Shown here: positions 7,971 to 15,971 of the stretch, piece by piece | Numbering within the stretch: the first letter of the stretch is position 1 | How the letters are laid out: each line of letters begins with the position of its first letter | Source of the DNA: Citrobacter sp. RHB25-C09 | GTDB taxonomy: Bacteria > Pseudomonadota > Gammaproteobacteria > Enterobacterales > Enterobacteriaceae | Assembly: GCF_013836145.1 (NCBI RefSeq) | Contig: NZ_CP057483.1 | Span: 3,038,001-3,102,000, forward strand | Direction: 5' to 3' | Length of the DNA: 64,000 nucleotides | Notes under the pieces: generated by a model | Seen by the model: only the letters and a program-made list of their open reading frames with translations | Database searches by the model: none | Told to the model about the DNA's origin: nothing | Translations under genes and position numbers: made by a program

Positions 7971-9005
7971 CTAACAGACCGTTGAACCGCGCACCAGTAA
8001 TTCACCAGGAAATAACTGTTCATTGACGGGGCCTCTGGCACCGTCAATACGCCGGAGAACCTGTTCGGCGGCAGCATAACCAATTTGCCACGTGGGCTGT
8101 TTAAGTGTGGTGATACCAACGCCTGCCAGTTCAGCCCATTCCAGTTCGTCAAATCCCAGCAAGCCGATATCGCTCCCCCATTGCAGACCAATACGTTTCA
8201 GGGAGCGGGCAACCTGTAACGTTAAGGCGCCGTTAGCGGAAATAACCGCTTTGCGCATGCCACGGTAACGGGTATGAAACTGACGCAATGTGTCATCAAG
8301 AAGGTCGCCTTGTGTCAGGGGTATTTCGGCACTGTCCGCCACAATCTCAGGATAACGGGCGAGAGTGGCATTGAAGTAATCCAGGCGTTCGCGACGGGTA
8401 TTGACGGTCCCGATCGGCTCACTCAGAAAAAGAATGGCTTCAAATCCTTGTGTGACAAGGTGTTCGGTTGCCAGCGTTGTTGCCTGATCATTGTCCAGAG
8501 CGGCCCTGTCACAGATGAAATGGGGGATCTTACGGTCAATCAGCGCCATCGGTAGCGCCGACTGCTTAAGACGGTTCAGCATATCCTCAGGCATGTGTAT
8601 CGCGTTGACTACCATCCCTTCAACCTGATAACTGAGCAGTAAATCGAGATAGTGTTGCTCCTGAACGCCCTCATTATTGGCATTACAAATCAGTGGGGTA
8701 AATCCATTTTTACGGCATGCTGCTTCTATGCCGCTGAGAACATCGATCGAATAGGGATTGGTAATATCGGCGATAAGCAGACCAATAAGACGACTTCGCC
8801 CATGCTTTAAACCGCGCGCCATCAGGCTTGGGCGGTAACCAAGGTCGGCAATGGCTTTTTCAATCCGTGCCAGCAGCGCCGCAGAGAGAAGATGTTTTTC
8901 ACCATTTAAATAACGTGAAATGCTGGTTTTTCCTGTCTGCGCCGTTTTGGCAACATCTTTAATGGTAGGGCGCGGTGCGGGTTCCATAGGTACTTTTCTC
9001 GTCAT
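7971..9005 (-). CDS. LacI-family transcriptional regulator of the adjacent sugar-acid operon
   Basis: A 344-residue LacI/GalR-type repressor. The N-terminal HTH runs from TIKDVAKTAQTGKTSISRYL, with the hinge near PSLMARGLKHGRS. The periplasmic-binding-protein-like effector domain begins IGLLIADITNPYSIDVL. It is the last gene of a minus-strand cluster with a TRAP transporter, a kinase and a dehydrogenase, so it probably senses the transported sugar acid or its phosphorylated product. The perfect palindrome at 14200-14215 is the obvious operator. The start ATG 9003-9005 has AGGGCG upstream; Met7 is an alternative start. Confidence 0.85.
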   Translation of the reverse strand: MTRKVPMEPAPRPTIKDVAKTAQTGKTSISRYLNGEKHLLSAALLARIEKAIADLGYRPSLMARGLKHGRSRLIGLLIADITNPYSIDVLSGIEAACRKNGFTPLICNANNEGVQEQHYLDLLLSYQVEGMVVNAIHMPEDMLNRLKQSALPMALIDRKIPHFICDRAALDNDQATTLATEHLVTQGFEAILFLSEPIGTVNTRRERLDYFNATLARYPEIVADSAEIPLTQGDLLDDTLRQFHTRYRGMRKAVISANGALTLQVARSLKRIGLQWGSDIGLLGFDELEWAELAGVGITTLKQPTWQIGYAAAEQVLRRIDGARGPVNEQLFPGELLVRGSTVC

Positions 9006-9106
9006 TATCTACAAACGCCCTGAAGTCATATCCGTATTGTTCAAAGGTGCCTCTGAGGGCTTAGCGACACTGATTCTTAACGTCGTTTTGCTAATGCCAT
9101 CCCAGG

Positions 9107-9124
9107 ACACTCATCCTGGCAAAA
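9107..9124. other. Hairpin between kguD-like and lacI-like genes
   Basis: CCAGGA / TCCTGG separated by six bases lies in the 150-bp gap between the dehydrogenase and the regulator. There is no T tract on either strand. It could be a processing or pausing hairpin; its role is uncertain. Confidence 0.35.
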
Positions 9125-9155
9125 TGGTTAATGCTTTCTTTATTCGGACAGTCGG

Positions 9156-10136
9156 TTATCGCTGAACCAGTTGGTGCAGATTGTACCCATTTTGCGTGAC
9201 CGTACCGGTTAAGGCGGTAATCAGATTATCGACGGCGCAGGCTGCCATGTTGTAACGGGTTTCATGAGTCGCAGAACCAATGTGCGGTAACGCGACAACA
9301 TTGGGTAATTGCAACAGTTCCGAGTCGGCAGGCAACGGTTCGGTTTCAAAGACATCAAGTCCCGCGGCGCGGATAACACCCTGTTTTAACGCATGAATTA
9401 GCGCCTGCTGATCCACAATTTTGCCTCTGGCACCGTTGACCAGGATTGCGCCGGATTTCATTTGTGCCAGGCTGCGAGCGTCGATCATTTTTTCTGTCTG
9501 CGGTGTCAGCGGTAACGTCAGACAGACAAAGTCTGCTTCTGCCAGCAACTGATCCAACGGGCAACGACGTGCTCCGTAATGTTGTTCCACTTCGCTATGT
9601 GTCGTTTCGTTGACGTATAACACCTGCATACCAAATCCGGCATTCGCCCGACGCGCCAGGGCGGCACCAATACGGCCCATGCCGACAATACCTATCGTCT
9701 TATGATTGACGTCCACACCGTACATTGACGCATCAATGCTTCTCGTCCAGTTTCCGGCTTTCACCCATTCTGCCAGTTCGCTGGCTCGGCGAGCAGCCAT
9801 CATCAACAGCATAAAAATTGTATCTGCGGTCGTTTCGGTTAATACAGACGGGGTATGCATCAGCAAAATACCGCGCCGTGTCAGGTCATGAATATCAAAT
9901 TGATCGACGCCGACGGAGATTGTTGAAATGGCTTTCAGATGGGGTGCACAATCCAGTAATGCGTCACGAACCGGCACACTGGCACCGATCATCCCCTGGG
10001 CATCCTGTAGAGCTGCTTTTACTGCGTCCCGATTCGTGTCGTTGATCCCATCGAAAAAGCGCACCTCAAAATAGCTTTCCAGTTTGTGGTACAACGCATC
10101 CGGTATACGTTTGTACAATACGATGGCAGGTTTCAA
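9156..10136 (-). CDS. kguD: D-isomer-specific 2-hydroxyacid dehydrogenase, probable 2-ketogluconate (6-phosphate) reductase
   Basis: A 326-residue NAD(P)-dependent dehydrogenase of the D-2-hydroxyacid family. The Rossmann motif is GIVGMGRIGAALARR. Catalytic Arg is in NGARGKIVD, Glu in DVFETEP and His in LPHIGSATHETR. Next to a KguK-like kinase, the expected reaction is reduction of 2-keto-6-phosphogluconate to 6-phosphogluconate. A glyoxylate/hydroxypyruvate reductase (GhrB-like) activity is the alternative. Translation seems to start at a TTG (10134-10136) overlapping the kinase stop (TTGA), and no nearby ATG fits. The overlap implies coupling. The gene symbol is tentative. Confidence 0.7.
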   Translation of the reverse strand: MKPAIVLYKRIPDALYHKLESYFEVRFFDGINDTNRDAVKAALQDAQGMIGASVPVRDALLDCAPHLKAISTISVGVDQFDIHDLTRRGILLMHTPSVLTETTADTIFMLLMMAARRASELAEWVKAGNWTRSIDASMYGVDVNHKTIGIVGMGRIGAALARRANAGFGMQVLYVNETTHSEVEQHYGARRCPLDQLLAEADFVCLTLPLTPQTEKMIDARSLAQMKSGAILVNGARGKIVDQQALIHALKQGVIRAAGLDVFETEPLPADSELLQLPNVVALPHIGSATHETRYNMAACAVDNLITALTGTVTQNGYNLHQLVQR

Positions 10137-11122
10137 TGAGCACTCTCCTGTTCAAGTAAATTTAACTTTTCGCGATTAGGTAGTCCCTCGCTATCACCCG
10201 ATACCTGAACGGCCAGAGACCCCAGAAGATTGCCTCGTCGCACGGCTTCAGATAGGTTTTTTCCTTCAATTAATCCGCTCAGTACACCAACCGCAAAGCT
10301 GTCTCCGGCACCGACCGTATCCACAACGTTCGTGACCGGAAAACCCGGAATGGTTGCCTGCTCGCCATCGGCAGATTTAAACCATGCGCCCTGGGGCCCA
10401 AGTTTAATGACCACGGCCTTCACACCCTGCTTAAGGTAAAAATCGGCAATCGCTTCCGGATGCTCGAGGCCGGTGAGTATCTTCCCTTCTCCCAGGCCGG
10501 GCATCACCAGCGTTGCCTTAAAAGCCAGGGCATTTAAGGTATTCACCATCGTGGCTGTATCACGCCACAATACGGGCCGCAGATTGGGGTCAAAAGAGAC
10601 GCTTTTCCCGGCGGCAATCATCGTATCAGCGGCATGGTGGCACAGCGCCAGAACACTTTCCGAGAGTGCGGCAGCAACCCCCGTCAGATGAAGGTGGCGC
10701 GCAGAGAGAAAATAGTCGGCGGAAAAATCGGCCAGCGAAAGATGGCTGGCGGCAGAATTTTTGCGAAAATACTGCACAACAGGATCCATTCCTTCTTTTT
10801 CCCGTGACTTGATTTGAAACCCAGTGGAGTACCCCGTATCGGTCGTGACCTGCTGAAAATTGATGCCTTCTTTTGCCAGGCAGTTCAGAACATAGCGACC
10901 AAACGCATCATTACCGACTCTGCTTACCCAACCTGCCCGAAGTCCTGTTCTGGCGATGCCGGTAGCCACATTCATCTCCGCGCCAGCGATGCGTTTCGTG
11001 AAGTGTTCCGCATCTGCCAAATCGCCATACTCATCGGCAACAAACATCGCCATGGCTTCACCAATAGTGACCAGATCCAGATTATTATGGGTATTACGTG
11101 GGGATATAAGGTTCACTGTCAC
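10133..11122 (-). CDS. kguK: PfkB-family sugar-acid kinase, probable 2-ketogluconate kinase
   Basis: A 329-residue ribokinase-family kinase. The N-terminal segment is VTIGEAMAMFVADEYGDL, the substrate-binding strand contains RIAGAEMNVATGIARTG, and the C-terminal PfkB signature NVVDTVGAGDSFAVG carries the catalytic Asp. SFDPNLRPVLW and SGDSEGLPNRE strongly recall pseudomonad 2-ketogluconate kinase KguK. 2-keto-3-deoxygluconate kinase is the close alternative. Pairing with a 2-hydroxyacid dehydrogenase, as in kgu operons, favours the former. The function is inferred from family and context, not shown. Confidence 0.7.
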   Translation of the reverse strand: MTVNLISPRNTHNNLDLVTIGEAMAMFVADEYGDLADAEHFTKRIAGAEMNVATGIARTGLRAGWVSRVGNDAFGRYVLNCLAKEGINFQQVTTDTGYSTGFQIKSREKEGMDPVVQYFRKNSAASHLSLADFSADYFLSARHLHLTGVAAALSESVLALCHHAADTMIAAGKSVSFDPNLRPVLWRDTATMVNTLNALAFKATLVMPGLGEGKILTGLEHPEAIADFYLKQGVKAVVIKLGPQGAWFKSADGEQATIPGFPVTNVVDTVGAGDSFAVGVLSGLIEGKNLSEAVRRGNLLGSLAVQVSGDSEGLPNREKLNLLEQESAH

Positions 11123-11142
11123 AGTAATCGTACTCCATAAAG

Positions 11143-11240
11143 ACTCAACGCCCTGAGACGACAGACATAATGGGCTGTTATCTCAGGGTTTTTATCCATG
11201 TGTTATTGCCGGTTAGCATGTAGAAACACGGAATAACACA
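11143..11240. other. Two inverted repeats between TRAP genes and kinase gene
   Basis: The gap between the large TRAP permease gene and the kinase gene holds two hairpins. One has a stem CCCTGAGA / TCTCAGGG followed on the plus strand by TTTTT. The other, at about 11200-11240, has a stem TGTGTTATT / AATAACACA. On the operon's own strand neither is followed by a T run. They may act as processing or stabilising hairpins that set different mRNA levels for transporter and enzymes. Confidence 0.45.
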
Positions 11241-11248
11241 GCCGTTAA

Positions 11249-12526
11249 TTAACTAAACCATTCGAGTGGAACCGTCACCAGTGCGGGGAAGATAATCAGC
11301 AGAACGACGACCAGAAATTCAGCCAGCAGGAATGGCATCATCCCCCAGGTCACGTCACCTATCTTGAGTTTCCCTACACTACAGACGGCATTCAGGGATG
11401 TGCCCACAGGCGGGGTAATCAGTCCCAGCGCGGTAATCATCACAAAGATCACCCCGAAGTAGATGGGATCGATACCCACAGCTTTCACCACCGGCATCAG
11501 TACCGGCGCCAGAATCAGGATAATTGGCGTCTGATCCATTGCGGTGCCGATAACAAACAACAGCGTGACCAGAATCAGCAGGAACAGGGTTGGATGGTCC
11601 ATAAATGGCTCAAGCAAGGTGATTAGCTCACCCGGTAAATCAGCTACCGTGATCAACCATGAGGTGACCATCGCTCCGCCAACGAGGAACATGACGACAG
11701 CGGTCATTTTCCCGGCATTCAGGAACAAGCCATACAGATCGCTAAATTTCAGCTCTTTGTATATAAATTTGCCGACAAACAGTGCGTATACGGCAGCAAC
11801 AACCCCGGCTTCCGTCGGTGTGAAAATGCCAAATTTAAGACCAAACAGAATGATGAATGGCAGGATCATCGCCCAGATGCCTTCTTTAAAGGCCTGACAC
11901 ACTTCTGCACGGGTAGGTTTTTCGAACGTGACAACCTTGTCACGACGGGAGACAAACCACCAGGTAATCAGAATGCTGCACCCCATCAGGATCCCCGGTA
12001 CGATACCTCCCATAAACAGTTTGGTGATGGAAACCTGAGCCGCAACACCGAACAGAATCAAACCAATACTGGGAGGAATAACCGGCGCGATGACGCCACC
12101 ACAGGCAATTAGCCCCGCAGAGCGGTTCAGGTTGTACCCGGCTTCGCGCATCATCGGTAACAGCATGGCGGCCAGTGCGGTGGTATCAGCCAGCGCCGAA
12201 CCAGAAAGACTGGCCATCAGGATCGCGGCGAATACAGCAACGTAACCCAGTCCGCCAGGAATGTGACCAACCAGTGCCAGCGCCATACGAACAATGCGCC
12301 GTGACAGGCCACCGGCGTTCATAAACTCCCCCGCCAGCATAAAGAACGGCGCAGCAAGCAGAACGAAATTGTTTGTGCCATCTACTGAGTTTTGCGCAAT
12401 TAACTGCGCATCAAACAGATCGAGATGCCACATCAAACCGACACCACTCAGAAACAGCGCAAAAGAAATAGGAATGCCGATAGCAATAGCGCTCAGCAGG
12501 ATCCCAAGGAAAATAAGGACTGTCAT
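11249..12526 (-). CDS. TRAP transporter large permease subunit (DctM type)
   Basis: A 425-residue integral membrane protein of the DctM/YiaN family, with about 12 hydrophobic segments. It is the ion-coupled translocation subunit of a tripartite TRAP carrier. Typical DctM stretches are SGSALADTTALAAMLLPMM, GGVIAPVIPPSIGLILFG and TPTEAGVVAAVYALFVG. It is 18 bp downstream of the small subunit gene and has TGAGGA before its ATG. With the neighbouring DctQ- and DctP-like proteins it should import a carboxylate such as 2-ketogluconate. The substrate is an inference from the enzymes encoded next to it. Confidence 0.9.
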   Translation of the reverse strand: MTVLIFLGILLSAIAIGIPISFALFLSGVGLMWHLDLFDAQLIAQNSVDGTNNFVLLAAPFFMLAGEFMNAGGLSRRIVRMALALVGHIPGGLGYVAVFAAILMASLSGSALADTTALAAMLLPMMREAGYNLNRSAGLIACGGVIAPVIPPSIGLILFGVAAQVSITKLFMGGIVPGILMGCSILITWWFVSRRDKVVTFEKPTRAEVCQAFKEGIWAMILPFIILFGLKFGIFTPTEAGVVAAVYALFVGKFIYKELKFSDLYGLFLNAGKMTAVVMFLVGGAMVTSWLITVADLPGELITLLEPFMDHPTLFLLILVTLLFVIGTAMDQTPIILILAPVLMPVVKAVGIDPIYFGVIFVMITALGLITPPVGTSLNAVCSVGKLKIGDVTWGMMPFLLAEFLVVVLLIIFPALVTVPLEWFS

Positions 12527-12544
12527 GTTTAACGTATCCTCAGA

Positions 12545-13015
12545 TTAATGTTTACTGTTGAGGAAAAGACAAATAATGTTTTTAAATGCGTAAAGTGCAA
12601 TACCAATGCTGGCGACAACGCTGGTTACATACAATACAGCCATCGGCCAGCCAGTGACCGGCGAAACGGTGTCGATATTAATGACAGTTTGCTGCCAACC
12701 CCCTTGAAACAGGAGCCAGCAAACGAACAATATCAACGCGTTGCCGACTAATTCACAGGCCTGCTTTCCCCAGCGAGGCATTTTTTCAACCAGAGAATCG
12801 ACCCGAATGTGAGTACCATCTTTCATCGCGGCGATAGCCCCTAAAAATGTCAACCAGACAAAAAACAGTCGTGAGACATCTTCGGAAAAAGTAATGCCTG
12901 AATTAAATCCGTATCGCAGAACGACGTTAACAAAGACCATTAACATCATAGAGGCCAGGCAAAAAACGATGATAAAGTTGATAATGCGGAGAATATATTT
13001 TTCTAGGGTTGCCAT
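12545..13015 (-). CDS. TRAP transporter small permease subunit (DctQ type)
   Basis: A protein of about 156 residues with four membrane segments, including INFIIVFCLASMMLMVFVNV, FFVWLTFLGAIAAM and MAVLYVTSVVASIGIALYAF. It has the DctQ-typical SEDVSRLFFVW stretch. The start chosen is the ATG at 13013-13015, with AAGGAA upstream. An earlier in-frame start 15 codons upstream adds a charged extension not seen in the family. It lies between the binding protein and the large permease, the usual dctPQM order. Confidence 0.88.
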   Translation of the reverse strand: MATLEKYILRIINFIIVFCLASMMLMVFVNVVLRYGFNSGITFSEDVSRLFFVWLTFLGAIAAMKDGTHIRVDSLVEKMPRWGKQACELVGNALILFVCWLLFQGGWQQTVINIDTVSPVTGWPMAVLYVTSVVASIGIALYAFKNIICLFLNSKH

Positions 13016-13081
13016 GGAGTATTTTCCTTGAACGAAAACCTGCAAGCGGCGCGAAAGCAAACGCGCCGCTGAAGAGATAAA

Positions 13082-14101
13082 TTACAAGTCTTTTGTTCTT
13101 TCGAGCTCATCCTTGAATTGCTTGAGCAGTGCCGGATCCAGCTTCGCCGCATATTTTTGTGTCACTGGCTCGACAGCAACACGCATGCGTTCGATTTCTT
13201 CCGGTGACAATTCATTGAGCTGCATACCTTTTTCAATCAGGTTCTTACGGGAAACTTCTGTCATATCACGAGCGGCCTTACGCTGAGCATCACGGGCCAC
13301 AATTGACGCATCTTTGAAGATTTTCTTCTCATCGTCAGACAGCTTGTCCCACAGCTTTTTACTGACCATCAGCAACTGTGGGTTATAGATATGACGAGTG
13401 CCGCTGAAATACTTCTGAACTTCATAGTATTTGTTGGCATCAACAGACGTTTCCGGGTTTTCCTGGCCATCGACCGTGCGGGTTTCCATGGCGGTGTAAA
13501 GTTCCGGCATAGGCAGCGGCACTGCGTTTGCACCCAGCGCATTAAACATGTCGACATACAGCGGGTTAAGAATGGTACGGATCTTCAATCCTTTCACATC
13601 TTCCAGTTTTGTGATCGGGTGTTTGTTATTACTGATACTACGGTAGCCCTGTTCCATATAGGCCAATCCCACCCACCCTTTTGCTGGCATGTAATCCAGC
13701 AGTTTCTGTCCAAACGGACCGTCTAAAACAGCGTCCGCTTGTGCGGTATTTTTAAACGAGAACGGGAAATCCAAAGCCACAAACTCTGGGATAGTGCCGA
13801 CAATTTGCGCCGGTGACATCATGGAGATTTCAATTGTGCCCCCTTGCATGGCGGAAGCGACTTGTTGCTCGCCACCCAGCGTGCCGTTAGGGAAAATTTT
13901 AATCTTAATTTTGTTGTCTGAGTGTTTAGCCACTTCATCAACAAAAACTTTGGCACCGATTCCTTGGGGGTGGTCAATCGCGTTAACAATAGGCATTTTC
14001 AGGTTTCGGGAACTGATATCGGCAGCCTGAGAGGTGAAAGAAATCAAAGATAAGCTGGCAGCAATAAGGGTTGTTTTAAAAAACGCTCTGGTATTCTTCA
14101 T
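13082..14101 (-). CDS. TRAP transporter substrate-binding protein (DctP type)
   Basis: A periplasmic solute-binding protein of about 339 residues. The signal peptide starts MKNTRAFFKTTLIAASLSL and ends near SQAADIS. DctP-family features include VDEVAKHSDNKIKIKIFPNG, GGEQQVASAMQGG, the ligand-contacting Arg in KGLKIRT, and VDGQENPETS. The start is the ATG at 14099-14101, which puts the signal peptide at the N-terminus; an in-frame extension upstream is not credible. It is the first gene of the minus-strand operon, about 100 bp from the putative operator. Confidence 0.92.
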   Translation of the reverse strand: MKNTRAFFKTTLIAASLSLISFTSQAADISSRNLKMPIVNAIDHPQGIGAKVFVDEVAKHSDNKIKIKIFPNGTLGGEQQVASAMQGGTIEISMMSPAQIVGTIPEFVALDFPFSFKNTAQADAVLDGPFGQKLLDYMPAKGWVGLAYMEQGYRSISNNKHPITKLEDVKGLKIRTILNPLYVDMFNALGANAVPLPMPELYTAMETRTVDGQENPETSVDANKYYEVQKYFSGTRHIYNPQLLMVSKKLWDKLSDDEKKIFKDASIVARDAQRKAARDMTEVSRKNLIEKGMQLNELSPEEIERMRVAVEPVTQKYAAKLDPALLKQFKDELERTKDL

Positions 14102-14199
14102 ATGTATAGTTTTCCATCCGTACGACATGAATAAATGTAGGGGATTTGGGTTACGGGGCTCTCCAATCACTGCCTCTGCGCCCGTTAGAACTACGATAT

Positions 14200-14215
14200 A
14201 TGGAATCGATTCCAT
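14200..14215. promoter_or_regulatory. Perfect palindromic operator upstream of the TRAP/kgu-like operon
   Basis: ATGGAATCGATTCCAT is a perfect 16-bp palindrome with a central CG, the shape expected for a LacI/GalR-family operator. It lies about 100 bp upstream of the first gene, whose operon ends with a LacI-type regulator. A 14/16 match occurs at 7914-7929 beyond the other end of the operon. Confidence 0.75.
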
Positions 14216-14644
14216 GCTTCAAGAAAATGATCCATAAATCAAATATCAGTCACAAATATTGCCTGTTCGGATGAATAATCGATAATTCAGTCACAGTTTA
14301 AATGAAATCATTCTGAAGCAAATCATTAATATTGCCGGTTAATAGCGAATGACATGCTACAGCATTGTTTTATAGGGAAAGATGGCGAAGGTTAATCGGA
14401 ATTTTCGCCGAAGCACTTAGTGACGGTCTGGGGGGTTATATAATAAGACAACTTCTTTTTGTCACTGTTCTGGTAAAATATGCACAGAGCACAAAGGATT
14501 ATTTTTCAAAAAGATATGACTCATGAATGTATATTTATCTTAGATTTCAAAGCCCACAATATTGAAGAGGGAATTAAAAAGCGCTATTTTTCCATACTTA
14601 CTGTTCGGGATGAATAAGACATTTCACAACGTATCCAGAGCTTA
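14216..14644. other. AT-rich intergenic stretch with no supported gene
   Basis: This segment upstream of the TRAP operon holds no convincing coding region. It probably contains the operon promoter, near the palindrome, and decayed sequence linked to the DUF1062 remnant. Confidence 0.4.
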
Positions 14645-14808
14645 TTCCACACCATTCTCCCTGCGGGACTTGAGATCCTGGGGGATAAATCCGCGAATAT
14701 TTCCGGTGGTAATTCACCGCCTGGCTTCACCAGAACTGAGTCCGGGCTGTTTTATCACTATTGATTGCAGGATTACCAGAAATGAAGACATTAACCATAT
14801 TCACACTG
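14645..14808 (-). pseudogene. Degenerate C-terminal fragment of a second DUF1062 gene
   Basis: Read on the minus strand in one frame, this segment gives LQSIVIKQPGLSS, then after a stop GNIRGFIPQDLKSR. The intact DUF1062 protein at 6572-7174 has LLSIIRRQLGLSS and GNIRGMTLRELKSR in the same order and spacing. Upstream residues (IWLMSSFLV against IRLTQDFPV) also align. At least two in-frame stops interrupt it and no N-terminal half is found. It is a remnant paralogue or duplicated end that brackets the sugar-acid operon. The plus-strand reading frame over the same bases is not a gene. Confidence 0.75.
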
Positions 14809-14833
14809 CCTGAACCCCGTTGATTACATCCTC

Positions 14834-15316
14834 CTACAGCCAACGGCGAACCCGTTGCGCGTAGCGATCCCAATCCTGCCCGAAGCGCAGTCGCAACTGA
14901 GCCTCTTCAAAATCGATGTGCAGCCTGGCGACGGCCAGCATAAAAATCGGTAGCGCCATGGCGCCCGGCAAGCTGCCACAATAAATCGCAGTAGCCAGTT
15001 GCAGACCGCTCATGCCAAGGTATATCGGGTTTCGGCTAAGTCGATAGCATCCGCGGGTAACAAGCGTTGTGGTTCTATCCGCATGAAGCGGGTTAAGCGT
15101 GGTCTTGTGGCTGTGCATTTGCCATGCGGTGAACAGGATAAAACATAGGCTTACAGTGGCAATAGCCAGGCTCAGTAAGCGTGAGACGGAAGCAATAACA
15201 AAATGCGGATTTGTCGTCAGTAGATCGCCTGCCATAAAAATCAGCAGGATCACCGGCGGCGGTAGCCATCTGCGGATTCGGACAAGAGGATCAGGGTTAC
15301 GTTTCATCATTTTCAT
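14834..15316 (-). CDS. PEMT/isoprenylcysteine methyltransferase-like membrane protein
   Basis: A 160-residue membrane protein. Hydrophobic segments at about 18-34, 40-68 and 108-128 and the motif SRNPIYLGM, followed by a C-terminal HIDFEEAQLRLRFGQDWDRYAQRV, are those of the ICMT/PEMT family (S-adenosylmethionine-dependent methyltransferases or related reductases). The substrate is unknown. Bacterial members of this family are often annotated only as isoprenylcysteine carboxyl methyltransferase-like. No strong ribosome-binding site is seen, and starts at Met1, Met3 or Met4 are possible. Confidence 0.75.
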   Translation of the reverse strand: MKMMKRNPDPLVRIRRWLPPPVILLIFMAGDLLTTNPHFVIASVSRLLSLAIATVSLCFILFTAWQMHSHKTTLNPLHADRTTTLVTRGCYRLSRNPIYLGMSGLQLATAIYCGSLPGAMALPIFMLAVARLHIDFEEAQLRLRFGQDWDRYAQRVRRWL

Positions 15317-15587
15317 TTCGACAGCATAACCGTTCGGGAGGAGAATGCTATAGGCCTGTATAGATCTGAATTTCTGCCCTCAAATAAGATTATTCATCCT
15401 TATTAATTAGCTTGAAAATTAATTCAATAATAACAGAGACGATATTAATTCCAATATGCACACATAATAAGAAAATTAATCTTGAATATTCTTAGTCCAT
15501 TTCTAAAACATTGCAAAATTAAACACAGTTCAACTATGCTGAAAGTGCTATGGTCATTCCCGCCCCTTTTAAACCTAAGGAGTTTAT

Positions 15588-15923
15588 ATGGCAGGATGGT
15601 TTGAGTTAAGTCACAGTACAAACAATCAGTATAAGTTTGTCCTTAAAGCCGGTAATGGTGAGGTGATTCTCACCAGCGAACTGTATACAACAAAAGCAGC
15701 CGCAGAAAACGGAATTGCCTCTGTACAAACAAATAGTCCTTTAGACGAACGTTACGACAGTAAAGTCGCGTCTAACGGTAAGTTCTACTTTAATTTGAAA
15801 GCGGGAAATCATCAGGTCATTGGCTCAAGCCAGATGTATGCCTCGGCGCAGTCTCGTGACGGCGGTATTGCTTCCGTTAAAACAAACGGCAGCAGCACAA
15901 AGATAAAAGATAATACGCAATAA
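15588..15923 (+). CDS. YegP-family (UPF0339/DUF1508) protein, paralogue
   Basis: A 111-residue protein made of two tandem DUF1508 repeats: FVLKAGNGEVILTSELYTTK...GIASVQTNS and FYFNLKAGNHQVIGSSQMY...GIASVKTNG. It closely resembles E. coli YegP, which lies elsewhere on that chromosome, so this is either an additional copy or a relocated one. The molecular function is unknown. TAAGGAG precedes the ATG, and a strong terminator follows 12 bp after the stop. Confidence 0.9.
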   Translation: MAGWFELSHSTNNQYKFVLKAGNGEVILTSELYTTKAAAENGIASVQTNSPLDERYDSKVASNGKFYFNLKAGNHQVIGSSQMYASAQSRDGGIASVKTNGSSTKIKDNTQ

Positions 15924-15934
15924 CCTGTTTTAAC

Positions 15935-15970
15935 ATGCCAGATCGTTTACAGGCGATCTGGCATTTTTTT
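15935..15970 (+). terminator. Terminator of the yegP-like gene
   Basis: ATGCCAGATCG / CGATCTGGCAT is a perfect 11-bp stem with a seven-base loop followed by TTTTTTT on the plus strand. It also lies at the 3-prime end of the convergent ABC transporter operon. Confidence 0.9.
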
Positions 15971-15971
15971 C

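Noticed and set aside
14562..14813. An 83-codon plus-strand frame as a hypothetical gene
   Set aside because: The opposite strand carries a recognisable but degenerate DUF1062 fragment, so the plus-strand frame is a by-product and has no clear ribosome-binding site.
6440..15587. A prophage or integrative element with its own integrase
   Set aside because: No integrase, transposase, phage structural or replication gene was found, so only a scar and accessory genes are claimed.
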